DNA of 9,909 nt from Desulfovibrionaceae bacterium UBA6814 (GCA_002452635.1 DKEU01000043.1:1-9909); one strand, 5' to 3'. Counted from the first letter of the stretch, positions 1 to 5,711 are shown. The notes: a model not told the origin generated them from the sequence alone. Translations and numbers: made by a program.

Positions 1-558
1 GCCCAGGGCCGAGGCGGTCGCCGTGTTGATCTGGATGTAGTAGTAGTCCTCGGAACAGTCGTTGCCCACGCCGAAGTGCACCTTGAGCTGGCCGGTGGAC
101 ACCAGCCCGGACCCGTCGTGGGTGGTGCTGGAGAGGTTGCCGTTCAGCAGGTAGATGCCGTTGAAGTCGGTGGCGTTGGCGATTCGGGTGATTTCCGAGG
201 CCATGGCCTGGTACTCGGAGTCGATGATGAGCCGCTGGTCCGAGTTGTACGTGCCGGTGGCCGCCTGTTCGGCCAGCTCCTTCATGCGGATGAGCTTCTC
301 GTCGATGATGGAGAGCGCGCCGTCCGCGGTTTGGATGAGGGAGATGGCGTCGTTGGCGTTGCGCACGCCCTGGTTCAGGCCGGCGATGTCCGAACGCATG
401 AGCTCGCGCACGGCCAGGCCCGCGGCGTCGTCGGCCGCGGTGGACACGCGCAGGCCCGAGGAGAGCCGGCGCACCGAGGTTGAGAGGTTGCCGAACGCGG
501 TGCCCAGGTTGCGGGCGGCGTTCATGGCCATCAAATTGTGGTTGATAACCAGAGACAT
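1..558 (-). CDS. fliC: Flagellin, copy 1 (3' end cut by window edge)
   Basis: Structural protein of the flagellar filament, exported by the flagellar type III apparatus. The visible 186 residues hold the whole conserved N-terminal D0/D1 region, starting MSLVINHNLMAMNAARNL, with RRLSSGLR at 30-37 and the D1 segment LIRMKELAEQ at 89-98. The central NDCSEDYYY block is at 166-174. The C-terminal D1/D0 half lies outside the window. The ATG is at 558, preceded by AAGGAGGAAAG. Over 558 bp it differs from copy 2 at 12 positions. Only two of these change the protein (V for A at residue 153, Q for K at 157). It has its own sigma-28-like promoter and leader hairpins, so it is probably transcribed alone. 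The symbol is the generic family name. Confidence in family is very high. Confidence 0.97.
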   Translation of the reverse strand, partial: MSLVINHNLMAMNAARNLGTAFGNLSTSVRRLSSGLRVSTAADDAAGLAVRELMRSDIAGLNQGVRNANDAISLIQTADGALSIIDEKLIRMKELAEQAATGTYNSDQRLIIDSEYQAMASEITRIANATDFNGIYLLNGNLSSTTHDGSGLVSTGQLKVHFGVGNDCSEDYYYIQINTATASALG

Positions 559-561
559 GAG

Positions 562-604
562 ACTTTCCTCCTTGAAAGTGTCGCTTTTGGCTTCCTTGCC
601 AAAA
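562..604 (-). promoter_or_regulatory. Paired GGA-loop hairpins in flagellin 1 leader, CsrA-like site
   Basis: On the minus strand two adjacent perfect hairpins precede the start codon. TTTTGGC-AAGGAA-GCCAAAA (585-604) is followed after 5 nt by ACTTTC-AAGGAG-GAAAGT (562-579). Each shows a GGA in a six-base loop, and the second loop is the Shine-Dalgarno sequence itself. CsrA/RsmA recognises A(N)GGA in hairpin loops and represses flagellin mRNA in Bacillus (hag) by binding two such sites, one over the ribosome site. CsrA control here is inferred from structure only. Confidence 0.6.
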
Positions 605-688
605 AGGCCGGATTACATAGTCCTGCGGCCGGATACGGGTTCTGCGTCACCTCCTGGGGGCCGGGATTCGGACTTGGTGTCGCTCTCC

Positions 689-716
689 TTATCGTCGCTT
701 GGGAGGGAAAACTTTA
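689..716 (-). promoter_or_regulatory. Sigma-28 (FliA)-type promoter of flagellin 1
   Basis: Minus strand reads TAAAGTTT, 12 bases, then GACGATAA. The FliA consensus is TAAAGTTT-N11-GCCGATAA, so the -35 is perfect, the -10 matches 7 of 8 and the spacer is one base longer. The same motif with the same spacer stands upstream of flagellin 2. The predicted leader is about 120 nt. Confidence 0.85.
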
Positions 717-731
717 TACTTGTAAAGAGGC

Positions 732-763
732 GGCCCCGCCGCCGCTGACGCGGTGGCGGGGCC
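732..763 (-). terminator. GC-rich hairpin terminator downstream of flagellin 2
   Basis: GGCCCCGCCGCCGC and GCGGTGGCGGGGCC form a 14-bp stem with one mismatch around a TGAC loop, starting 27 nt beyond the flagellin 2 stop. On the minus strand it is followed by GCCTCTTTACA, a weak U-tract. It sits 15 nt before the flagellin 1 promoter, so it separates the two transcription units. Confidence 0.65.
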
Positions 764-789
764 GGTGGAGCGGTTCAGGCGAGGGCGGG

Positions 790-1680
790 TTAGCCGCCGA
801 GCAGCTGCATGGCCAGTCGCGGCAGGGAGTTGGCCTGGGCCAGCATGGCCACCGCGGACTGCGACAGGATCTGCTGCCGCACGAATTCGGTCATTTCCAG
901 GGCCACGTCCACGTCGGAGATCTGGGACTCGGCGGCCTGGAGGTTCTCGGACTGGATCTGCAGGTTGGAGATGGTGTTCTCCAGTCGGTTCTGCAGGGCG
1001 CCCAGGCTGGCGCGGATCTTGTCCTTGGAGATGATGGCCTGGTTGATGGCCTCCAGGGACTGCTGCGCCGCCTGCTGGGTGGAGATGGAGAAGCCGGCGT
1101 CGGCCGCGGACTGGTTGCCCAGGCCCAGGGCCGAAGCGGTCGCCGTGTTGATCTGGATGTAGTAGTAGTCCTCGGAGCAGTCGTTGCCCACGCCGAAGTG
1201 CACCTTGAGCTTGCCGGTGGAGGCCAGCCCGGACCCGTCGTGGGTGGTGCTGGAGAGGTTGCCGTTGAGCAGGTAGATGCCGTTGAAGTCGGTGGCGTTG
1301 GCGATTCGGGTGATTTCCGAGGCCATGGCCTGGTACTCGGAGTCGATGATGAGCCGCTGGTCCGAGTTGTACGTGCCGGTGGCCGCCTGTTCGGCCAGCT
1401 CCTTCATGCGGATGAGCTTCTCGTCGATGATGGAGAGCGCGCCGTCCGCGGTTTGGATCAGGGAGATGGCGTCGTTGGCGTTGCGCACGCCCTGGTTCAG
1501 GCCGGCGATGTCCGAACGCATGAGCTCGCGCACGGCCAGGCCCGCGGCGTCGTCGGCCGCGGTGGACACGCGCAGGCCCGAGGAGAGCCGACGCACCGAG
1601 GTGGAGAGGTTGCCGAACGCGGTGCCCAGGTTGCGGGCGGCGTTCATGGCCATCAGGTTGTGGTTGATAACCAGGGACAT
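790..1680 (-). CDS. fliC: Flagellin, copy 2 (complete, 296 aa)
   Basis: Complete short flagellin lacking the large variable D2/D3 domains of enteric FliC. The N-terminal D0/D1 helices span residues 1 to about 140. A short central insert runs from about 140 to 200 and holds HFGVGNDCSEDYYYIQINTA (161-180), with the only cysteine at 168. The C-terminal D1/D0 helices run from about 200 to 296 (ISDVDVALEMTEFVRQQI near 254-271, ending LAMQLLGG). The start chosen is the ATG at 1680, because it has AAGGAGG eight bases upstream and gives the family N-terminus MSLVINHN. An in-frame extension to 1761 adds 27 non-family residues. LIRMKELAEQ at 89-98 resembles the TLR5-recognised segment of enteric flagellins rather than the altered epsilonproteobacterial form. 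Own sigma-28-like promoter upstream and hairpin terminator downstream. Confidence 0.97.
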   Translation of the reverse strand: MSLVINHNLMAMNAARNLGTAFGNLSTSVRRLSSGLRVSTAADDAAGLAVRELMRSDIAGLNQGVRNANDAISLIQTADGALSIIDEKLIRMKELAEQAATGTYNSDQRLIIDSEYQAMASEITRIANATDFNGIYLLNGNLSSTTHDGSGLASTGKLKVHFGVGNDCSEDYYYIQINTATASALGLGNQSAADAGFSISTQQAAQQSLEAINQAIISKDKIRASLGALQNRLENTISNLQIQSENLQAAESQISDVDVALEMTEFVRQQILSQSAVAMLAQANSLPRLAMQLLGG

Positions 1681-1685
1681 GGTTT

Positions 1686-1723
1686 TTCCTCCTTGAATGT
1701 GGCGTCCCAGCTTCCTTGCCGGA
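1686..1723 (-). promoter_or_regulatory. GGA-loop hairpins in flagellin 2 leader, CsrA-like site
   Basis: Counterpart of the element before flagellin 1. The upstream hairpin is UCCGGC-AAGGAA-GCUGGG (1706-1723), six pairs including two G-U. Its loop is identical to copy 1 but its stem sequence is different. The ribosome-site loop AAGGAG is flanked by only UUC/GAA (1686-1697), so that hairpin is weaker than in copy 1. The two GGA sites are about 23 nt apart, against 24 in copy 1. Preservation of loops while stems change supports function; the binder (CsrA) is inferred. Confidence 0.5.
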
Positions 1724-1809
1724 GACGTTGGGTTGCGGGCCGCGGCGGGACATCCTGCCATCCTGCCTTCCGGCCTCCCCGACCGGATGCGGACCCCGTG
1801 TTGCCACTA

Positions 1810-1837
1810 TTATCGTTTGCGCGGAGGATAAACTTTA
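1810..1837 (-). promoter_or_regulatory. Sigma-28 (FliA)-type promoter of flagellin 2
   Basis: Minus strand reads TAAAGTTT, 12 bases, then AACGATAA: perfect -35, and a -10 matching 6 of 8 of GCCGATAA. It has the same geometry as the flagellin 1 promoter although the surrounding sequence has diverged. About 130 bp upstream of the ATG. Confidence 0.83.
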
Positions 1838-1853
1838 GGGTTCTTAACGGATA

Positions 1854-1885
1854 CGCCCCGCGACCGCTCGTGCGGCCGCGGGGCG
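1854..1885 (-). terminator. GC-rich hairpin upstream of the flagellin 2 promoter
   Basis: CGCCCCGCGACCGC and GCGGCCGCGGGGCG pair over 14 bp with one mismatch around a TCGT loop. The U-tract is poor on either strand. Its position, 16 nt before the flagellin 2 promoter, matches the hairpin at 732-763, so it probably ends the flagellin 3 transcript. A further small hairpin (GGGCTT/AAGCCC, 1917-1932) lies between it and the long-hairpin repeat. Confidence 0.5.
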
Positions 1886-1937
1886 CGGGCTTTGCGAGGA
1901 TCAACAGGAGACGCGAGGGCTTTGGAAAGCCCGCTTC

Positions 1938-2064
1938 AGCAGGCCGTTCAAAAACCACGAGGGCAAGGCGCGAGAAGCCGCCAAGCCCGAAGCGTATCAG
2001 GACATACGTGAGGGTTTGGCGGCTACGAGCAACGCCGCCATCGTGGGTTTTTCAACGGCCTGCT
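1938..2064. repeat. 127-nt long-hairpin repeat, MITE/REP-like
   Basis: The ends are inverted repeats: AGCAGGCCGTTCAAAAACCACGA (in two parts, 1938-1957 and 1958-1960) pairs with 2041-2064 with one mismatch and one bulged base. Inside are AGCCGCCAAGCCC (1976-1988) with GGGTTTGGCGGCT (2012-2024), one wobble. At the centre GCGTAT/ATACGT surrounds the loop CAGGAC (1992-2009). The whole unit can fold into one long imperfect hairpin. TTTTTCAACGGCCTGCTAG-like ends recall short dispersed non-coding repeats of proteobacterial genomes (from memory, unverified). It touches the flagellin 3 stop codon, so it is transcribed with that gene and may stabilise or terminate the mRNA 3' end. Confidence 0.75.
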
Positions 2065-2956
2065 AGCCGCCGAGCAGTTGCATGGCGAGTCGCGGCAGGG
2101 AGTTGGCCTGGGCCAGCATGGCCACCGCGGCCTGGGTGAGAATCTGCTGGCGCACGAACTCGGTCATCTCCTCGGCCACGTCCACGTCGGAGATGCGCGA
2201 TTCCGCGGCCTGGAGGTTCTCGGCCTGGATGGCGAGGTTGGTGATGGTGTTCTCCAGCCGGTTCTGCAGCGAGCCCAGGCTGGCGCGGATGTTGTCCTTG
2301 GACACGATGGCCGCGTTGATGGACGCCAGGGCCGACTGGGCCGCCTCCTGGGTGGAGATGGCGAAGCCGCCGTGGATGGGGTCGCTGGCGTTGCCCAGGC
2401 CCAGGGCCGAGGCGGTCGCGGTGTTGATGCGGATGTAATAGTAGTCCTCGGCGCAGTCGTTGCCCACGCCGAAGTGCACCTTGAGCTTGCCCGTGGGCTG
2501 CAGCGGATTCCCGTCGTGGGAGGTGCTGGAGAGGTTGCCGTTGAGCAGGTAGATGCCGTTGTAGTCCGTGGCGTTGGCGATTCGGGTGATCTCCGAGGCC
2601 ATGGCCTGGTATTCCGAGTCGATGATGAGGCGCTGGTCGGAGTTGTAGGTGCCGGTGGCGGCCTGCTCGGCCAGCTCCTTCATGCGGATGAGCTTCTCGT
2701 CGATGATGGAGAGCGCGCCGTCCGCGGTCTGGATCAGGGAGATGGCGTCGTTGCAGTTGCGCACGCCCTGGTGCAGGCCCGCGATGTCCGAGCGCATCAG
2801 GTCCTTGATGGCCAAGCCGGCCGGGTCGTCGGCCGCGATGGCGATGCGCAGGCCGGAGGAGAGCCGGCGGGTGGACACGGAGAGGTTGCCGAACGCCTGG
2901 GACAGGTTTCGGGCCGCGTTCATGGCCATCAGGTTGTGATTGATGACAAGCGACAT
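2063..2956 (-). CDS. fliC: Flagellin, copy 3 (complete, 297 aa, divergent paralogue)
   Basis: Same architecture as copies 1 and 2, but about 85% identical in protein (some 43 differences plus one inserted residue near 195). Residues 71-130 are identical in both, including the D1 helix LIRMKELAEQ. Differences cluster at 19-68, 146-154 and 190-243. It carries an extra cysteine, C68 (GVRNCND), besides the shared C168. The ATG at 2956 has AAGGAGAG seven to eight bases upstream, and no GGA-loop hairpins are visible in its leader. Its promoter is of the sigma-54 type, unlike copies 1 and 2, suggesting expression at an earlier stage or a distinct position in the filament. The TAG stop lies at the edge of the long-hairpin repeat. 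Confidence 0.97.
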   Translation of the reverse strand: MSLVINHNLMAMNAARNLSQAFGNLSVSTRRLSSGLRIAIAADDPAGLAIKDLMRSDIAGLHQGVRNCNDAISLIQTADGALSIIDEKLIRMKELAEQAATGTYNSDQRLIIDSEYQAMASEITRIANATDYNGIYLLNGNLSSTSHDGNPLQPTGKLKVHFGVGNDCAEDYYYIRINTATASALGLGNASDPIHGGFAISTQEAAQSALASINAAIVSKDNIRASLGSLQNRLENTITNLAIQAENLQAAESRISDVDVAEEMTEFVRQQILTQAAVAMLAQANSLPRLAMQLLGG

Positions 2957-3039
2957 CGACTCTCCTTGCGCGCAAACCCCGGCCTAGACGACGCGGCCGT
3001 GACGGAGTGGTGACACATTTTTCCGCTGTGGCACTGCAA

Positions 3040-3055
3040 AGCAAGAAGCAGGCCA
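3040..3055 (-). promoter_or_regulatory. Sigma-54 (RpoN)-type promoter of flagellin 3
   Basis: Minus strand reads TGGCCTGCTTCTTGCT. Against TGGCACGN4TTGCW it keeps TGGC, the G at position 7 and TTGCT at exactly the right spacing. The predicted start would give a leader of about 70 nt. No sigma-28-like motif is found upstream of this gene. The enhancer-binding site was not identified. Confidence 0.6.
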
Positions 3056-3057
3056 AT

Positions 3058-3094
3058 GTAAATAAATGCAAAGGCCCCGCACCGGGCGGGGCCT
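3058..3094 (-). terminator. Terminator of the ABC transporter unit
   Basis: AGGCCCCGC and GCGGGGCCT (3072-3094) make a perfect 9-bp stem with loop ACCGG. On the minus strand it is followed by TTGCATTTATTTAC, a U-rich tail. It lies 24 nt after the ATPase stop and just before the flagellin 3 promoter. Confidence 0.8.
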
Positions 3095-3118
3095 GCACAT
3101 TCCCGTGGCGGGAAGGGG

Positions 3119-3790
3119 TTACGCGGCGCAGGCCGGCGCGCCGTTCTCCATGCGCAGCACCCGGCGGGCGCACGAGGCGTAGCCCAGGTCGTGGGTCACC
3201 ATGACCACGGACAGGCCGTCCGCGTTCAGGTCCTGGAGCAGGCCCACGATCTCGCGGCCGGTGGCCGGGTCCAGGGAGCCGGTGGGCTCGTCGGCAAAGA
3301 GGATGGCCGCCTCCTTGACCAGGGCCCGGGCGATGGCCACCCGTTGCTGCTCGCCCCCGGAGAGCCGGCCGGGCAGGCGGTGGTGCTTGCCGCCCAGGCC
3401 CACCCGGTCCAGGCAGCGCCGGGCGCGCTCCACCGCGTCCCGCGGCGCGGGCGCCAGCCCGGTCATGAAGGGCAGGAGCACGTTCTCCAGGGCCGTGAGG
3501 TAGGGCAGCAGGTGGTGCATCTGGAACACCACCGCGAAGTCCCGGCGGCGCAGGGCCGCCAGTTCGGCCTCGGGCAGCCGGGTCACGTCGCGGCCGGCGT
3601 AGAGCACCTGGCCTGCGTCCGGGGCCAGCAGGGTGGAGAGGATGTTGAGCAGGGTGGACTTGCCCGAGCCGGAGCGGCCCACGATGGCCAAAAACTCCCC
3701 CTGCTCCAGGGTGAGGCTCACGTCGCGCAGGACCGGGGCGGGACCCTCGGCCGAGGCGTAGGACTTGGCGATGTTGCGGGCTTCGAGCAT
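3119..3790 (-). CDS. ABC transporter ATP-binding protein, LolD/MacB type
   Basis: Cytoplasmic ATPase of 223 residues, the usual size for the LolD/MacB/FtsE class that powers FtsX-type permeases by mechanotransmission. Visible motifs: Walker A GRSGSGKST (38-46), Q-loop Q90, signature LSGGEQQR (143-150), Walker B ILFADE with catalytic E168 (163-168), D-loop SLD (172-174) and switch H200. The ATG at 3790 has a modest AAGGA nine bases upstream. It is last of three co-oriented genes (DUF2318, permease, ATPase) and surely partners the permease. A U-tailed AT-rich hairpin in the 73-bp gap before it could lower its expression relative to the permease. The ligand cannot be read from the ATPase; the DUF2318 neighbour points to iron or redox-related transport. 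Family assignment is firm, substrate is not. Confidence 0.95.
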   Translation of the reverse strand: MLEARNIAKSYASAEGPAPVLRDVSLTLEQGEFLAIVGRSGSGKSTLLNILSTLLAPDAGQVLYAGRDVTRLPEAELAALRRRDFAVVFQMHHLLPYLTALENVLLPFMTGLAPAPRDAVERARRCLDRVGLGGKHHRLPGRLSGGEQQRVAIARALVKEAAILFADEPTGSLDPATGREIVGLLQDLNADGLSVVMVTHDLGYASCARRVLRMENGAPACAA

Positions 3791-3833
3791 GGCGGTCTAT
3801 CCTTAACATGTACTCGCGGGGAGAGGTTTTTTT

Positions 3834-3859
3834 AAAAAAAATACCCAGGGGTATTTTTT
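3834..3859 (-). terminator. AT-rich terminator-like hairpin between permease and ATPase genes
   Basis: AAAAAATACC and GGTATTTTTT (3836-3859) form a perfect 10-bp stem with loop CAGG. On the minus strand it runs on into eight T residues and then A7. It lies 5 nt after the permease stop. The stem is mostly A-U, so it may be a partial terminator or an mRNA processing/stability element rather than a full stop. Its base composition is very unlike the surrounding GC-rich DNA. Confidence 0.5.
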
Positions 3860-3863
3860 ATCC

Positions 3864-5027
3864 CTAGAGAGAGACCAGGGCGGCGGAGGGGTCGATGCGG
3901 GCGGCCTTGGCCGCGGGGTAGGCGGCGGCCAGGGCCGCCACCAGGGCCATGCCCAGGCAGACCGCCAGGGCCTCCAGGGGACTGAACGCGGGCAGGACCT
4001 CGCCGGCCGCATCCAGGAGTCGCACCACCTCGCGGCCCACGCCCCAGCCGGCCAGGGCCCCGATGGCCCCGGCGGCCGCGCCCAGGAGCACGGCCTCGGA
4101 GCAGAAGATGGCGAACACCCCGGCCCGGGAATAGCCCAGGGAGCGCAACAGCCCGATCTCGGCCTTGCGCTCGTTCACGGCCGAGAGCATGGAGAAGCCC
4201 ACCACCGCGCAGGCGCTCACCAGGATCACCAGGGCCACGGCCAGGGTCAGGTGCTGCACGAAATGCACCGAGGCCATGCGGCCCTCCACCACGCTGCGCA
4301 GGGCCTTGACCTCCAGGCCCGGGAGCTTGCCCCCGATCTGGGCCACGATGTCCTCGATGGGACAGCCCGCGCACAGGGCCGAGACCTCCACGAAGTTCAC
4401 CTTGCCGGGCAGGCGGAACAGCCGCTGGGCCAGGGTGAGGTCGGCCAGGACCACGGTGTCGTCGTCCCCGCCCGTGGGCGAGAGCACCCCGGCCACCGTG
4501 ACCTCCTCGTCCCCCAGCCGGAAGGCGGACCCGAAGTCCAGGCCCAGCCGGGCGGCCAGGGCGGAGCCCAGCACCACCTCGTTCTCCCGGGTGGGGAAGA
4601 GCCCCTTGATCCGCCAGTACTTCTTGATGGTCTGCTCCTGGTCGAAGCGCACGCCCACCACCGGGACCTGCTCCGCGCCCAGCGCGGCGGTGCCCACCAG
4701 CTTGGGGGCCACCGCGGCCACGTTGGCCGACAGGGGGATGGAGCGGATGGCCGAGACCGTGGCCGCCTCGTCCAGGTGGCGCACTTCATAGAGGAGATTG
4801 CCCAGGCTCACCCCGCCGTAGGACACGGCCAGGGTCTCGGCCTTGGGCGAGACCAGGATGTTGGCCCCGAAGGCGGTGAGCTTGCGCTCCAGGCTGTCGC
4901 CCACCACCCGGGACACGTGCCACAGGGCCACCATGGAGGTGGCGCCCAGGGCGAAGACCAGGGTGAGCAGCACGAAGCGCGGCCACTTGCGCCGCGCGCA
5001 GCGCAGGGGAATGGTGAGCAGGTTCAC
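3864..5027 (-). CDS. MacB/FtsX-family ABC transporter permease
   Basis: Inner-membrane protein of 387 residues with MacB topology. TM1 is at about 18-38, followed by a large periplasmic domain (about 40-255). Three more TM segments follow near 258-282, 303-330 and 348-372. The cytoplasmic coupling stretch NERKAEIGLLRSLGYSR (285-301) and the C-terminal AAYPAAKAARIDPSAAL (369-385) are family hallmarks. The periplasmic domain carries a CAGC motif (C219, C222), unusual for general MacB proteins and possibly metal- or disulphide-related. The start is GTG at 5027, 3 nt after the DUF2318 stop, implying translational coupling; it gives the typical MNLLTIPLRCARRKWPR start. The DUF2318-FtsX-ATPase order resembles the accessory genes of the Campylobacter p19/FTR1 iron locus (Cj1660-Cj1663). 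No FTR1 or P19 gene is in this window. Confidence 0.93.
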   Translation of the reverse strand: MNLLTIPLRCARRKWPRFVLLTLVFALGATSMVALWHVSRVVGDSLERKLTAFGANILVSPKAETLAVSYGGVSLGNLLYEVRHLDEAATVSAIRSIPLSANVAAVAPKLVGTAALGAEQVPVVGVRFDQEQTIKKYWRIKGLFPTRENEVVLGSALAARLGLDFGSAFRLGDEEVTVAGVLSPTGGDDDTVVLADLTLAQRLFRLPGKVNFVEVSALCAGCPIEDIVAQIGGKLPGLEVKALRSVVEGRMASVHFVQHLTLAVALVILVSACAVVGFSMLSAVNERKAEIGLLRSLGYSRAGVFAIFCSEAVLLGAAAGAIGALAGWGVGREVVRLLDAAGEVLPAFSPLEALAVCLGMALVAALAAAYPAAKAARIDPSAALVSL

Positions 5028-5030
5028 GCG

Positions 5031-5501
5031 CTAGCCCGCGAAGTAGCCCGCGCCGGCGGCCAGGTCCGCGGCGGTGATGGTCACGTTCGCGCCGTTGGCC
5101 GAGAAGGCCAGGGGCGAGGGGTTGCAGCCGCCCTGCACCGTGCCGATGCGGGCGATGGGGAAGGCCTGGCCGCAGTTGTTGCACACCATGGAGGCCCCCT
5201 CCTGGGTGTAGCCCTTGTGCTCGCGCCAGCACACGTCGCAGGCGTCGAAGGCCGCGTGCACGCCGCCGGCCTGGTCCTTGACCAGGAAGAAGCGCACGGT
5301 CGCGCCGTTCACCTCGGCCTGGTAGTGGTGCGCCTTGCCGTCGGTCAGGGCGGACACGGGCAGGGTGGCGGCGCCGTTCTTGAGCTGCACCGACTGGGGG
5401 CCGCTGCCGAAGCCCAGGAAGGCGTGGCCGGACGCGGCGGCGAGGAGCAGGAAGGCCAGGGCGGCCAGGACCAGGAGCGGGGTGGAGCGGGTGTGTTTCA
5501 C
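5031..5501 (-). CDS. DUF2318 cysteine-rich exported or membrane-anchored protein (156 aa)
   Basis: Begins with a basic and then hydrophobic segment (KHTRSTPLLVLAALAFLLLA, residues 2-21), a signal peptide or anchor. The soluble domain follows, with a DUF2318 cysteine pattern: FDACDVC (C88, C91), MVCNNCGQ (C107, C110) and GGCNPSPL (C126). The cysteines suggest a metal or Fe-S site facing the periplasm. DUF2318 proteins are commonly linked to iron uptake loci with FTR1/P19 and FtsX-type ABC genes; its exact reaction is not established. I chose the GTG at 5501 because GGAGG lies four bases upstream and the signal segment starts there. An ATG at 5708 would add 69 residues of non-family sequence running through the leader palindrome. 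First gene of the three-gene unit. Confidence 0.85.
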   Translation of the reverse strand: MKHTRSTPLLVLAALAFLLLAAASGHAFLGFGSGPQSVQLKNGAATLPVSALTDGKAHHYQAEVNGATVRFFLVKDQAGGVHAAFDACDVCWREHKGYTQEGASMVCNNCGQAFPIARIGTVQGGCNPSPLAFSANGANVTITAADLAAGAGYFAG

Positions 5502-5635
5502 AAGACCTCCGAGGCGGGCGGGCAGGGCCCTTATCCCGAGTATTTCGCCAGGATTTGCACGGCCCGTGCCGCGCACAGCAACTCGCGTCATCCCGGCCTG
5601 TTGCGAAAAATCCCTGGGCCAGGGGCCGGCGTTCC

Positions 5636-5687
5636 TGTGCAAGTCGCTGCACATGGCCGAACTCCCGTTTGCACCTGTGCAAACGGG
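5636..5687. promoter_or_regulatory. Palindromes with GTGCA half-sites in DUF2318 leader
   Basis: 5664-5687 is a perfect inverted repeat, CCCGTTTGCAC-CT-GTGCAAACGGG. A second, TGTGCA-N6-TGCACA, lies at 5636-5653. Both fall about 20-70 nt downstream of the predicted transcription start. They could be operator sites for a dimeric repressor or, for the first, an mRNA hairpin. It does not resemble a Fur box or the Rex or HcpR sites known from Desulfovibrio; the regulator is unknown. Confidence 0.55.
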
Positions 5688-5711
5688 GTGTGTCCCAGGG
5701 CAATTCACAGT

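Larger units (their letters stand above)
1..1680. repeat. Near-identical tandem repeat of flagellin coding sequence (1-558 and 1123-1680)
   Basis: Bases 1-558 align without gaps to 1123-1680 at an offset of 1122 bp, with 12 mismatches (97.8% identity), mostly synonymous. The hairpin and promoter upstream of each gene recur at the same offset (732 and 1854; 689 and 1810). Between promoter and ribosome site, however, the leader sequence is largely unrelated. The unit is therefore a tandem gene duplication whose coding part is far more similar than its flanks. Confidence 0.95.

Noticed and set aside
1681..1761. 27-residue upstream extension of flagellin 2
   Set aside because: Would skip the strong ribosome site and add residues not found in flagellins; the ATG at 1680 gives the family N-terminus.
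538..2139. Long plus-strand ORF (533 codons) and similar antisense ORFs across the flagellin genes
   Set aside because: Translation is low-complexity and Gly/Val/His/Gln-rich. It mirrors the flagellin codons on the other strand and crosses promoters and terminators; it is a GC-content shadow.
2052..3809. 585-codon minus-strand ORF spanning flagellin 3 and the ATPase gene in another frame
   Set aside because: Out of frame with both conserved proteins; Arg/Pro/Gly-rich shadow.
5664..5687. Fur box or Rex/HcpR site
   Set aside because: Sequence lacks the GATAAT hexamers of Fur boxes and the TTGTGA half-sites of Rex and HcpR.
5502..5708. ATG start 69 codons upstream for the DUF2318 protein
   Set aside because: The added part runs through the leader palindromes and lacks family similarity; GTG at 5501 follows GGAGG and opens the signal segment. 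The predicted transcription start is also about at 5705.
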